NCBI RefSeq assembly: GCF_019578655.1
Contig: NC_063262.1
Coordinates: forward strand, 813,582 to 877,581
Reading direction: 5' to 3'
Source: Ricinus communis
Lineage: Eukaryota; Streptophyta; Magnoliopsida; Malpighiales; Euphorbiaceae
DNA: 64,000 nucleotides
Of this stretch, positions 23,201-34,717 are shown one piece after another (position 1 is the first letter of the stretch; each line of letters opens with the position of its first letter). The translations under genes were made by a program, and so were the position numbers. The notes under the pieces were generated by a model. The model searched no databases. It was given only the letters and a program-made list of their open reading frames with translations, and was not told the origin of the DNA.

Positions 23201-24765
23201 TGGCATCCTTAATGACAGGTTGTTGGGCTCAAATTATGTTATATTCGGAGTAGTTCCATACCAGAAGTTTATTAATTTGTTCCAATCTCTACATACTGAG
23301 GAGACAGAGAGAGCAGCAAAAAGAAGGTGATATAAATAACAGAAATTAAGCAAATGTTACAGCTTAAGAAATACAAAGAATAATCAACAGAATAAGTGCA
23401 TTTAGTAAATTCAGATTGGAAAACCCTTAATCATAATTTCTTTTCAAAATGAAAGAAAGGAACTACCTAACGTTATGTTCTCCATAATAATTGAATAACA
23501 ATAATACTTCTAAACCATAAAGATAAATATTTTATCTTTAGTGTTTTGTAGACCACAATAATGTTGCCGATGACCTGTTTCAATAGACTAAAGAGTGTGA
23601 GGTTGAGAATTCAAACTAGTGATGTAATCTCTGGAGATGAGAGCTATTCTAGGTGTTAAACTATACACTGCTATGCGTCACCTACCCAATGAAGAATAAG
23701 GAAACTAAAATAAATAAATTACTATTGCTGCAAATCTGGGTAAAAATTTCAACAAATTCTGATCTAATGAAGATCATGAAAAGAATATCATATATATGCA
23801 AACATTATGACATATAGCAAAAGAGAGTGTGGAGAAAGGAATATGAAACTTGACTTACTAAAACATTGAGTTAGCTGCGAAATTACGTGAGTGGAATTGT
23901 AAGACCATTCCAACTCTTCACTTCCCTTTTCTGATCTCCAATAAACTTCATCCTCATCAACCTACGCTTAAATTTAGAAAGGCCATCTTAGTAAAGGACA
24001 TCTTAGTATTGAATAGCTGCATCACACAATTGACTATTTATCTTAATGCTTTGCCAAAATCATGAAGAGTTATCATTTATGACATTGAAGAAGAGTAACT
24101 ATTTGATTCAGTAAATTGAGATGAGAAAGGAAAAGACAGTTCATATGGAAAGTGAAGTTGTGTTCAAACAGGCTCTTCAGTGGAACAAACATATCAAAGA
24201 AAATTAAATAATCAGAAATTTAAAGCATGGATTTGAAGCTTTGAATTGCGAACTCCTGGGACAGAAGAGGCTATCTCTAGAAGTGACAGAAAATGCAAAT
24301 CCAAATGAAATGATACAAAAGATAGACATTTGCAAGAATCATCGCATCCTTTATGGAAAACAAATTAGCAAGTGAAGCAACAATCAATGTCAAATACATA
24401 CATATCTATTTAATGAGCCAACTCAAGTAGAGGTGCAAAAAGAAAGACATACTGCACATTATTAAGAGGCACTTGATAACATTTAGCAACAAATTCAATA
24501 TTAATACATCAATTGGGGGAAAAGAAGCTGTTTATGGCAGAAGTTGAATTGCACTATTAAGTAGAGCAATTATTACAAATTGGTAAGCTAATTGGAGCAA
24601 TTAAGCATTACAAGAAACTTGCAATAGGCATAAAATTTTCACAAATATGCACTTCTAAAATGTTCTAAATTTTAGAGAGAAACAAGATACGAGTAAAAAT
24701 GAGAATTTTACTCTGCGAAGAGAAGAGCAAGAAGGAAAGCATTGTCTACTCTTCCCCAATCTCAT
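20285..24765 (-). CDS. ELMO/CED-12 domain protein, ten exons
   Basis: Plant ELMO-domain (ELMOD) protein. Animal relatives act as GAPs on ARL-type small GTPases, and in Arabidopsis family members influence pollen aperture patterning. Exons (minus): 24765-24712, 23961-23859, 23135-23032, 22411-22343, 21798-21683, 21415-21361, 21199-21079, 20928-20881, 20770-20676, 20386-20285; 288 residues with phases that close exactly. It starts MRLGKSRQCF, then VDEDEVYWRS, NAMIGPRAWIGG, VPFDETRPDH, the ELMO core SLWNAAFPD, SEQWKEMGWQGPNPSTDF, GYISLENLLFFARTYP, WEYPFAVAGINVSFML, FELMDAQWLAMHASYMEFN, and ends LPAYNLLYQ. WKEMGWQG and the DAQWLAM block are family hallmarks. The short 18-codon first exon was chosen because it supplies the only in-frame ATG with a GT donor. 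No frameshift or stop was found. Confidence 0.92.
22761..22926. repeat. Intronic direct repeat, inverted repeat and CA run in the ELMO gene
   Basis: A 26-base unit starting CAGTCACACAAACC occurs at 22762-22787 and again at 22818-22843. An inverted pair of 24-base arms (22787-22810 and 22891-22914, two mismatches by eye) runs through GTGCACGTTATTT, and the right arm continues into a CA run (22907-22926). Confidence 0.8.
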
Positions 24766-26626
24766 GAGAAGACCAAAAAATAAAGTTTGAATCTTTTCAC
24801 CATTTTTAACCGAAAGCAAAAAGGATAAAAAGAAAGACAAAAAAGATAAATGAAAAACTGGGTGACAACAAATGATTGCAAAGCAAACCATGCTCACCTA
24901 TTATTCAACCTTCCATCATAGACTAAAGAGAGAGGCATGCATAGTCAAGAAATGCAATGATTGGTTAAATACAAAGATACACCAGAAGCTAACAGCGCAA
25001 TTAAAGGGATCTTTTTGCATAAACTTTTCAGTGCAAATAAGCATTGTTAAACAAAAGAAAGATTGAAACTTTTGAAAACAAAGAAGAAAAAGAGAAGAAA
25101 AGTGGGGGCATATGTTTCACCATTCCAATGTAATAACAATAGCAAACAAAGTAATACCCAAAGCATTGAAAAACAAGGAAAAAGAAAGATTATACCTTTT
25201 ATGCCATTTTGAGAAAATGGCATGGTGATGACAATGGTGGTGTTAATGGTGGTTGACGTTAGAATGGCCAATGGGGATAAAGTGATGGGTGGGTCAGAAT
25301 AGGGAGTGGATGAAAAGAATGGAATTGAAGAAGCTGAAGAGGAAGAAGAAAGGAAAGCAAAAATGAAGAAGAATGGCCATATTTGATAGAGATTTTTGGG
25401 GGATTCTTTATAAAGCAAATAATGGTTTACAGGAATGCAGCAGTGCAATTTTAAGTCATCACCCGTCAATTTCCTATTATTTTGGCTATATTGTTGCTTA
25501 GTTCTCAATTTTAGTATATGCTGGCTTTCATAAATACCATATTATAAGTTAGACAACTATATTCAAATCTAATCCTTTCTCCCTCCACTAATTTTCTTGA
25601 TTTTCTTACGTTTCATTATAATCTCATTCAGGCCTGAGCTGCTTGCCGATTGAATTATCAAGAGTTTTTTTTCCTTCTTTTTTAAATTGCATATCTGTGG
25701 CCTAGTTTATAGAGAGCACCTTTTGCTGACTAAGTAGCTACAACAGCTCCGAAACTCTGAATTCTAGTATTCCTAGCTTTTGGGTCACTGCCCAACCTTA
25801 TTCTCTTTTGTCCCTCTTGCATGGAGATTGTTAATTCAAAATAGTATATTTTAATGGTTAAAGAAAAAAATACTGGCTGACTTGTTAATAATATCTTAAA
25901 ACATACTGCTAAGGTTTTAGGCATTGGCATACATAATATACATCCCATTTTTTTTCTTGGGTGAAAATAATGGAGATCCCAAATTCAGACAAGTGTGAAT
26001 AAAAGCAGTTTTTCAGGCCCAAATTATAAATAGCTGGTTAATGATCATGCAGTCACCTGTGGCCCAAGAACAGACAGAAAGAGCTCCATGCTTCTCATAA
26101 TTTTATTTTGCTGTTGGATTTCAATTTTTATGTTACCAATTTGTTGAGAGTGTGATCTTCATCCTAAATTCTCCAAAACAAGAAAAAGAATCAGATATAT
26201 TACAATAAATATGCTATTCTTTTGTTTTCTGTTTTAATTTCATCCTAAATTCTGTTTTTATTTTATTCTCAATTCCAAAATTTAAAATTGAATATCTTCA
26301 ATATTAACATTTGAAACTCAAATATTGCTGCGTGTATCAATTTCTGAAATGTAAATTTTGAAAGTGGATATCGTTCAATGTTTAGTGTTAAATGTTTAAA
26401 TATATATCAATGGCTAAATATAAAACACTCAAAAATACAAATTAATATATCTGCCATAATTTTGAGGAACTGTGGCCTTATAACTGCTATATTTAGGTTA
26501 ATTATTAACTCTTGAATAGCTAATGTGTTATAATTATAAGGTTGAAGTGAGAGAGTCATGAGCTATGAGCTGAGACCACCACTTTTCCATGAACACATAA
26601 AAGAGGAAATAGAATTGTTGGCAGTG

Positions 26627-26682
<56 letters not shown>

Positions 26683-26856
26683 AACTCTCTGATTGCACAA
26701 AGAAAGGCAAGCTTAAAGTACAAGGTAAATTTGTCAAGAAAAAAAAAAAAAATCTTTTTCAAAGAAGACAAGAACTCCTAGGCCTAACCTACTAGTTACA
26801 ATAAGCCTATTAATTAAAAAGACATGAAAAGTAATTAAGAAAAAGATACAAAATGA
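24766..26856. other. ELMO 5' leader region and spacer to EPF1
   Basis: The minus strand carries a plausible untranslated leader exon of the ELMO gene, ending with an AAAAG/GTATAATC donor at about 25196-25200; its short ATG frames do not join the coding frame. The rest of 25500-26600 is AT-rich spacer. The right end should contain the EPF1 3' UTR, including the trinucleotide run at 26627-26678. Confidence 0.45.
26627..26678. repeat. (ATA/TAA)n microsatellite, about 17 units
   Basis: A 52-base uninterrupted trinucleotide run, about 180-230 bases beyond the EPF1 stop codon and so possibly in its 3' UTR. Confidence 0.95.
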
Positions 26857-27404
26857 TCATGGTACAGGATAAGATTTGTTTCTGCACATGCATTTATAAG
26901 CCATAGGACAAGTCTCAGCCTCTTCAAGTGATGAACAAACAAAGCTAACCATTACTAGCCTACATGGCGAGCATGAGCCACATGCATGGGAACAATCAGG
27001 CAAACTTGATCCTGCTATTTCGACTGTGTCACCTCCTCTTCTCTTTGCTGGCCTCCTTTCCCTGTAGTAATTATTAGGATTTGCTACTACTACTTCTCTT
27101 GCCTTTGCTTGTGCAGAAGAATGGTGATGTCCATGATCTGTTTTAACATTAAAAACCAAAACTTTAGCCTTCTATAAACACGAACTCTTTATTACATAGC
27201 CAACAGTGTATCTTTTTCTCCTTTCAAATTCTTTAATTTGAAAGACATTTCCCGTTAAATAATGAACTTTAATTAGAAATGGTTGATATAAAAAGAGCGA
27301 GAGAACATACGTGTTCGTGACCTGCCAATATGCCTTGAAGAAATGAGAGCAGGAAGAAGAAGGAGAGAAATGACTAATACAACAAAACAAACACAGCTCT
27401 TCAT
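26857..27404 (-). CDS. EPF1: EPF1-type epidermal patterning factor precursor
   Basis: Secreted cysteine-rich peptide of the EPF/EPFL family. EPF1 is perceived by ERECTA-family kinases with TMM and enforces stomatal spacing by limiting divisions in the stomatal lineage. Exons (minus): 27404-27311 and 27137-26857, 173-base phase-1 intron; 124 residues. A hydrophobic signal peptide, MKSCVCFVVLVISLLLL followed by PALISS, is succeeded by a variable His/Arg-rich propeptide. The mature domain begins near EIAGSSLPDC and contains eight cysteines: C-x3-C-x2-C-x2-C, then SFVC, ETC and KCMC, ending NKSYPVP. The CSHACGSCSPC and MAYKCMC phrases fit EPF1 better than EPF2 or the six-cysteine stomagen group. 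The start ATG is the only one giving a signal peptide. A long TA run and a C run lie just upstream in the promoter or leader. Confidence 0.93.
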
Positions 27405-27542
27405 GGCTTGGATGTATATATTTTTTTCTTAAGTTGAATATATTTCTTTTCCACTCTTCTCTAAGAGTTTTATAACAACGGCTAGCTAGTGCACTGAAAG
27501 AGAGAAAAGAGTTGAGACAAAGATGAGAAGAAGTAAGAAGGA

Positions 27543-27547
<5 letters not shown>

Positions 27548-27578
<31 letters not shown>

Positions 27579-27590
27579 ATGGGGGGGGGG
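27548..27590. repeat. (AT)n followed by a ten-G run upstream of EPF1
   Basis: AT dinucleotide run at 27548-27575 and ten G at 27581-27590, about 145-190 bases upstream of the EPF1 start codon on the minus strand. Confidence 0.95.
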
Positions 27591-28799
27591 TGTATTGGGC
27601 AGAAATAGAATTGAAGCAAATCACAGGCAAAAGGATGGTCTTAAATTATGAATGTAGTGTGATAATAAATATCAGAAGGTCACATGAAAATAAAGGGTGC
27701 CAAGAGTATAGTCACAAGACTCAAGCTAGGCCCTCTTACAACAAGAAAGGTGATATTGATCTATATAGAAAGAAAGAAAGATCTTGGGAAGTATTTACTG
27801 AATTCAAAGTGATTCTTCTACGTGATCTCTGATTATGAGGTACTTAGATGATGCATATATAGAAATAAATGCAATGGGAGGGATTTTTCAAATTTTCTTG
27901 AATCTCTTTGAACGAACTAATAATAAATTGGATACCAAGGATTTAATGTGACTGCCATTAATGACTTCTGCCGCTATAGTTGATGCACATATATATGTGT
28001 ATGCGTATGTTCTTATATAAGCTTGGACCACACTCGAGCTGAAGCTGCTGATGTTCCTGCTGCTTAGTACTGTTTCCCTTTTTTACTTCCATATTTAACT
28101 CAATTTATTGACAGTGCTACATTTACTATTCTCCCAAGAAAAACATTGATGCCCTATAAAATCTTGGCCATCTAATCTGTACATTAAAAAGAAAATTAGT
28201 GAGCCCATGTCTAGAGCATATCCATAGATTCATAATTGGTGGTCCATTTTTCCATCTTTGTGTGAAAATTAATGTTTGCTTTTGAAAATACGTTCACTTT
28301 ATTTCTTTTTTTGAGAAGAAAAATGCATTCACTTCACTAATAACATTCCACTTATATGAACTAAAGCTATCAATATTTTCATTTCTTAAAGTAATTTACT
28401 ATATATATATATATATATATTATTTTTACGTTCTAATGAAAAGAAGAAAACGGCCAATTTTTTCACCAATTAAACTATGACAGTATTTGTTAATTTAATT
28501 ATTGATCCATAAATGAAAAGGAAATTATATTCACAGAAAAAAAGTGAAGTAGGTAAAAGTTTAACTATTAAGGTAGCTAGCTGTAATTTTTTATATAAAG
28601 AATGATTGTGTCCACTCAATTACTTTCCAATTTTTTGCACCATATAATTTCATAAGAGACCCCACTAGAAGCACTTGTATTAGTAGGAAGAAGGTGGAAG
28701 TAAAGACGAAAATTAAAATATTATTTGTAAAGAGACAAAGAAAATATATAAAGCTGTTGCTTAGATAGAGATAAAATGAGAGTAAAGATATTAGGGCCT

Positions 28800-28833
28800 G
28801 CCTCCTGCCTCCTGCCTCCTGCCTCCTGCCTCC
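28800..28833. repeat. GCCTCCT heptamer minisatellite, 4.9 copies
   Basis: Four perfect GCCTCCT units plus GCCTCC. This is a GC-rich pyrimidine block in an otherwise AT-rich spacer. Confidence 0.97.
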
Positions 28834-31261
28834 ATGTCAAGTTCATAATGGATCCGCCCAAGTACTAACCTCCTTTCACCAACTCACAACATCCTTATTG
28901 TTGGTTCTTTTGTATATATGCTTTTGTCTCTTATTTAGGTTGTGGGGTCTTGATGAAAAGTCTCTGTATAAAGTTCTCAGTTTTGGATATTTCTTGGAAA
29001 TTTCAGTGAAAATGACTATGCTCTAGGCTAAGATATATTCATACAAACTAAAAGGATGCTTCTTCCCTTTGGTAATGCTCTAGACAAAGTTATTTTGGGT
29101 CCGCCTAATTAAGTTGATTAGTAAACTATTTCTGACTAGTAATTAAGATTGGTTTAATTAGCAACATCTAACCAATCCAATTGTTTTAGATTTTCAGTTC
29201 ATTCATAAGACTTTCAGCTATGCAGCTCTTGAGGCTGCTGTTAGGGCTCTTCGATTTCAAGAGTTTTCTGTTTATTTTAATCAGTGCTTAATGTGGCTCG
29301 CATATGTAATTTTGGCTAATTTGTTTATTTAATCTATGTGAAATTATTTTATTTTTTCAAAAAATATTATTCACCATTAAACCTCTCAGATGAATATAAT
29401 GGCAATTAGTATTTAATATTTTAAACAAATTTATTACAAAAAAATAATTAAATTTATGTCTTTTGGTTTCTTGTTTATACTCCATGCCTTAACCACTTGA
29501 ATTATTCATGATGTTTTTCAATTTGAATTAATTATCTTATTTATAAAGGAGAAAGAAAAACAAAGACACAAACATAATTTTGAGTGTTTACACATTAATT
29601 TGAAAGTTGGTAACTGAAATAGTATAATAGAATTCAATTTTTCTTGGAGAAGAACTTGGAGATTGTTGTATGTTCATTGGATTACTAAGGGGGATTCACA
29701 CAGGTTAAGGTCAAACTCAATTGCACATATTAATGTTTCTTCCCTTATTTGCACATGTGAAATGCCCAATATGCTCAAAACATTTTCAACTATGTAATTT
29801 AATTATTTTATTTTGCCTTCTTTAAACAAATTCCATATGTTACATCACCTAGAAGAATAAGAAATCTATATATATATAAAGACAAGTAAAACACTTATTT
29901 TCTAGATAAAAAATGTCACCCTTGATTAGGATTTGGTTCCTGCTTAAAGGAACCGTCTGCTCAATGGTCAACAAAAGCAAGCACTTAGCTCTCAATATAT
30001 ACACTTTTTTTCTTTAGATTTTATCTCCCTTGTTGTTAGGGTAATACTTTATATGTTTAATCTTATTTGATTTTTCTTTTTTCTTATATACTAAGAAAGA
30101 AAGTGATATCTTAAGAAAATACTATAGACTACATAAACATGGATAGTTAGATTCCTTATATAAGCCATAAATGCCACTAAATCTCAAATATTTCAATATA
30201 GTTTATTTTGTTTATTGCTTCTAGAGGTTTTATACTATTATAGACCCGCGAAGATGTTTACAATAATATTCAAAAAAGAATTAATAGCAGTCAGTATCAA
30301 CGAAGAAATTCTGCAACAAAATTAAGTTAATGACTATGAAATTGTAGAAATTATTGATACTATATACGGCATTATCATTATTAAAATTATTTTGATTTAA
30401 GAAAATCTAAATGTGATTAGGATTTATCGTAAGTTCTATTGTACAATTTGAATAAATTAGAAAGAATTTCTTCAACAATTAGTTGAATAAAAGAATTGTA
30501 GAAATTGGACCTGCAGAATTTAGTTTTGAAACTAATTGATTTTTCAAATATCAAACCGATTGAAGCAATGTCGTGTAAGCATTTAATTTTTTTTAATATT
30601 TTTATAATTATCCTATTTAAATAGTCAATTACATAATTATTTTTTTTCCTAAACTTATTAAAGCTGTAAAGATTAAAAAAATAGGTTAAAATCATATAAT
30701 GTGAAAGGACGTTGTATGTTGAGAAACGAGGAAAAAGAATTAAGAGATTTTTTTATTTAAATCATTGATTCGACAACAACTGGTATAATAATAATTATTT
30801 TTTATTTATTATAGAAATGATGAGTTCTCCTTAATATTTATAGATTATGGACAAAGAGACTCGAGTTTGAAAGTTTTTTTAAAAATTTGTGTAAATAAAA
30901 ATACTAATTAAATCACCCTAATGATTTTAAAAGGATTTTAATTGAAATTCTTTAATACACGTAAAAAAAAAAAAAAAAGAGTCATGTTTTTGTTTATTTA
31001 GATGATTTGTTAGGTACCCTTTGAGCCTTTGACTTGCTATATATTATGTAGCTGTACATTCATCCGCCCGCCAAGAAATGGAAACAGGGAATATGGTTCA
31101 AAAATCTCAAAATCATAATGTCAAGAAAGGGAAATATTAATTAAAAACAAAGAATTTTTAAAACGTTTTCCTTTTCTTTGTCTATATAATAGTAGAAGTA
31201 GAACAATGCCAACATCTTTTTGTCCACTTAATTAAAATTTCCAAGTTCATACATAAAAGCC

Positions 31262-31648
31262 ATGAAAACCCTTCTTAGAAACACCACAAAAAATCTTAGC
31301 CACCGATTAAAGGGTTACGAACCATTAGAATATGAGGAAAATCTTGGCCTGGAAACTCATTCCAAGTCCAAAAATGTGTCTGCTGATCACATGATGAATT
31401 CTATTGGATATAGAATTGCAAGAGCTAAGCACAGACAGATTTTCTTACAGTCTTACAAGTTAGCATCAAGGAGCACATTAAGAAGATCAAGGTCAGGTAA
31501 GGTTATGATAAAGAAGATGGTGGTTAAGGTGAAAAGAGTTGTGGTGTCATTATTGTCGTCTCTGCGTTTTGGTGGTCCAAGATCATCCTGCACAGGTAGA
31601 TCAGCAATTCGTGCTTCCTCTCCTGCACGAGTTACCAAGTGCTGTTGA
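31262..31648 (+). CDS. Hypothetical basic protein, 128 residues
   Basis: I do not recognise this protein. It is a single-exon ATG-to-TGA frame with coding-like composition. The N-terminal half is mixed (MKTLLRNTTKNLSHRL, then an acidic EYEENLGLE patch). The middle (IGYRIARAKHRQIFLQSYK) is followed by a strongly basic stretch with RRSRSGK and VMIKKMVVKVKRVVVS, an amphipathic or mildly hydrophobic segment, then a Ser/Arg-rich tail ending VTKCC. No signal peptide or clear membrane helix was seen. The dicysteine end could be lipid-modified, which is a guess. The ATG at 31262 has 5' flanking sequence consistent with a leader and no competing in-frame start. It may be a small plant-specific family; expression evidence would be needed. 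Confidence 0.55.
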   Translation: MKTLLRNTTKNLSHRLKGYEPLEYEENLGLETHSKSKNVSADHMMNSIGYRIARAKHRQIFLQSYKLASRSTLRRSRSGKVMIKKMVVKVKRVVVSLLSSLRFGGPRSSCTGRSAIRASSPARVTKCC

Positions 31649-32804
31649 ATTTTTCTTGACATAAATAAGCGACTTCCTTAATGAAATCCAAGTTAAAAGT
31701 ATAAGTTGATGCTAGCTATATGATATATTGGATAGAGGGTTATATGTTTTAGGGGATACTTACGTTAAGAGAGCAAGATATGCCTGAGTTTTGTCAAGTT
31801 ATCAAGTATATGCTGATGAATTTTTCTTTGCAAGAACAAGTGAATCCCTTCTCGAAATCCAAGATTTGAATCAGCCGTTTCTAATTTTTGGAATTTTTGC
31901 GTTGCTCGAATATATACTGATACTTATATTGGACCTAACTTTTAGATTAGTAATGTATCTAAGGAGTTCTATATTTGGGTAATAGAAAAATAATAGGTAA
32001 GATCTTACTATAGTTTGTTCTTTTCCCTTTGTACATAAGGTTAATGTTACAAGAAAAACATTGAGGCATGAAAGCCTGACTACTACATTTGGCCTCATTT
32101 TTGGTTGTTACATCCCTGAACCCTACTCTTCCTCGTATCTTTATCTCTCCCAGCATGCTTTTGCTCAATGGAATAATGGCTCTCTCTTACTCGTATTCTT
32201 CTCTAATTAATTCCATCTCAAGCAGGTTTTTTTGTTTATTTATTTATTTATATATTTTTTAATGGTCTTCAAGGGCTCATCATTTGAAATTTCTCTGGCA
32301 CAAATCACTATCCAATTCAGCATTTGTTTCGAGTCTGCAAGGAAAAAGAAGCTTGGTTATCATAATCAGTTCTAATATGTGGATTTTCTTGTTCACAAAT
32401 TTACAGAAAAATAAAATAAAATATATATTATCATTTAGGCACGGATATGTGCCTAGTTGTGTTATATTTTATGCTTCTGAGTGTGACAAAGAGCTGGTTT
32501 TGCCAAAAATAAAATTTTATAAAATGCACAAACCTCAACAGTTGTAAACCCCAAATTAATGGGTTACTGTCTAAAATAGAAAAAAGAGAGTGAATGTAAC
32601 AGGCAGGCTAAATACTCTGTATTCCCCCATGTCCATACATATGTAACAATGTCCTTAACCCAAGGAACCCCAGTTCCCTTTCTAAAAAAAAATCTCCTCA
32701 CCTCCATGTCCAAGATCTTTGGCTGAGAAGGAGAAGAGCCGCTCTTTCTTCGTCTTCATTCATTCTTGAATACGGTATACTATTCCTCTGACATTGAGGC
32801 ATCA
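31649..32804. other. Spacer before the NHL gene
   Basis: No gene supported. The phrase TGTTACATCCCTGAACCCTA (32107-32126) resembles the start of some plant LTRs, but no second copy or internal element was found. The right end should hold the NHL promoter and leader. Confidence 0.4.
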
Positions 32805-33515
32805 ATGGAAAATCCACCACCCTACCAACCAAAATATGTCATGTTGAACAGTAATCATGCAACAAACTTAAGACCTCCTCCTCAGAGGAGGAACATTCCC
32901 CGGTATCACTCAAATAATAATGGTAAATCTGGTGGAAATGGTTGCCTCAGGTGCCTATGTTGTTGCTTCTGCTTCTGGCTACTCTTGTTCATCTTTCTTG
33001 CTGCTGCTCTTTTTGCTCTTTATTCTGCATTGCAGCCTGAAATCCCTCATTACAACGTTGATCGTTTCGATGTTCATGCTTTCAATGTTCAACCTGATTT
33101 TAGTCTCTATACTGAATTTGTTGTCACTGTTAAATCTGATAATCCGAATATGCATATAGGCTTTGATTATGGCAAGGAAAGTTCTGTAGTTGTAACTTAC
33201 AGGGATTCACCTCTTTGTTCTGGCTCCATTCCCACTTTTCATCAACCTCATCATAATATTTCTCTGATACCAATTGTTTTGAAAGGAAAAAGTGAGTTTG
33301 GTTCCGGTCTTCAAGAAGCTCTTATGCAAAACAGAAATACAGGAAGAATTCCTTTACTTGTAGAGGTAAAGGCACCTGTCTCTATTGTGGTTCAAGAATT
33401 ACCTTTAAGACAAGTTACTGTCCTTATCAACTGTTCTTTGGTTGTTGATAATTTGTCTCCTAACAAGAAAGCTAAGATTTTATCAAGCTCGTATCAGTAT
33501 GGTGTTGAGCTTTAA
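32805..33515 (+). CDS. NDR1/HIN1-like (LEA-2) membrane protein
   Basis: Single-exon gene, 236 residues. NHL proteins sit at the plasma membrane with a short cytosolic N-terminus and an extracellular LEA-2 domain, and many are linked to defence or abiotic stress. MENPPPYQPKYVMLN is proline-rich and followed by RRNIPRY. A cysteine cluster (Cys47, 50, 52, 53, 54, 56) leads into a hydrophobic helix at about 55-76 (FWLLLFIFLAAALFALY). The LEA-2 domain then begins near residue 80 with VDRFDVHAFNVQ, followed by VKSDNPNMHIGFDY, PLCSG and the LPLRQVTVLINCSLVVDNL end. The ATG at 32805 was chosen because the frame upstream has no ATG. The cysteines next to the helix could be palmitoylated (inference). 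The exact NHL subgroup is not assigned. Confidence 0.87.
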   Translation: MENPPPYQPKYVMLNSNHATNLRPPPQRRNIPRYHSNNNGKSGGNGCLRCLCCCFCFWLLLFIFLAAALFALYSALQPEIPHYNVDRFDVHAFNVQPDFSLYTEFVVTVKSDNPNMHIGFDYGKESSVVVTYRDSPLCSGSIPTFHQPHHNISLIPIVLKGKSEFGSGLQEALMQNRNTGRIPLLVEVKAPVSIVVQELPLRQVTVLINCSLVVDNLSPNKKAKILSSSYQYGVEL

Positions 33516-34717
33516 TTTCAGGCATCACCCACATTTTTTCTTCTTCTCCTTCTCTCAGAGATCAAAATCAGAGGAATATATGCTTATTGCGTAACATTGC
33601 AATTGCTTCTCTAACAAGGTTTTATAGGAAAATATATATGCAGATGTTAGATTGTATATCATAGGCTATTAAATTCTGTGTACGCATTGCTGCTTGAGGG
33701 CAATGTCAAATCCTTTATAATGTTTCACTCGCTTTATTATTGTTTGCACAATTTAGAAATAGAATTTTTTCCATTCTTTTCTTTTATGTATTACCGCTCT
33801 GTTAGGCTTTTCTAATCACAATCTGGAAAAGGTACACGAACACAAATTTTGTTTCATTGGAAACTCGAAATAGAAAAACACAATATCCTTTTCCAGTTCC
33901 TCACCCATTTTTCAGGAATGAATGTAGAAAAGCAAATTAGAATCAAATCAGGCTGAAAACTAACCAAAGATGATAAATTTGACAGGCTAAAAGTTGAAAT
34001 TAAGATGGTTGGTCTCATTCTAAAAGCCTTAAAATGGAAACTGCAAGATGAATATCTTACTGTATCAAGATAACTTAAACAATAACAATAAAAGCGAATC
34101 GAGATATCACATATTAGCCTAATTTGATGAAAAGAACTCTAAGCAAAGGAAACATTTCCATACGTTGAAAATCTGAAAATGTGACAATGGCAGCAAAAAG
34201 CTACATTCGTTCTGATATTGCTATTTAATTTTAGAGCAGGAAACTTAATTGAAAATGTTTTACCAACACTGAGGATTATAAGCCGTTCCTATTATTTTGG
34301 GAAGCTAAAACTGTTGTCACTGAAAGATGTTAATCACTTTACTGATGGAAATTGACCGTCTTGGTAGTTATTTTAGATCTGATTGGGCAGACAAGTGGCA
34401 GTCTTTAAACCCATCAGTTCCTACATTGTTGGGAAGAAAATTATTAGCCATTACAGGATGGAATATGAGGCAACCAGCTCCTCTGCCTGTCTTCTGGCTC
34501 GCTTCAGTTGAACCCATCAGAGGAGGAGGCCACAAACAAAGCTGCTGCTGCTGTATCTTTTGGACATTAGCATCACAATTCACAAATATCTTTCTGGATT
34601 CGGTCCAACTCTATTCAATAACAAGCAATTTTTTCTTTTGAGATCTGAGTTTGGAACTTTTTATTTTTCACCTCCAATCTTGATTTCCAAATGTGGGAAC
34701 TTTGAAAATGATTGCAG
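33516..34717. other. Spacer, and probable 5' part of the next gene
   Basis: Bases 33516-34300 include the NHL 3' UTR and no clear coding sequence. Bases 34327-34717 have open frames and should contain the missing first exon(s) of the proline-rich gene, but no ATG-bearing exon with a compatible splice phase could be fixed. Confidence 0.4.

Larger units (their letters stand above)
27405..31261. other. Spacer between divergent EPF1 and the 31-kb gene
   Basis: About 3.9 kb shared by two divergent promoters. It contains the TA and G runs at 27548-27590, an AT run at 28400-28420, a GCCTCCT minisatellite at 28800-28833 and generally AT-rich sequence. No coding region was supported; the 30417-30695 open frame is low-complexity A/T. 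Confidence 0.45.

Noticed and set aside
25196..25508. Ser-rich open frame as the ELMO protein N-terminus
   Set aside because: Splicing its AAAAG/GTATAATC donor to exon 23961 puts the frame into a stop; the 18-codon exon at 24765-24712 joins in phase and starts with ATG, so this stretch is treated as leader.
26534..26771. Long open frames of Tyr or Leu runs
   Set aside because: They are translations of the (TAA)n microsatellite, not genes.
27950..28080. Possible miRNA precursor in the EPF1 upstream spacer
   Set aside because: No known mature miRNA sequence and no convincing fold-back; only a short TA-rich palindrome is present.
29210..29320. Possible RNase H-like peptide with an YAALEAAVRALRF phrase
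   Set aside because: Only one weak block is present, with no neighbouring motif in order, so chance similarity is likely.
32107..32165. Possible LTR start TGTTACATCCC
   Set aside because: No paired repeat, primer site or internal domain could be found.
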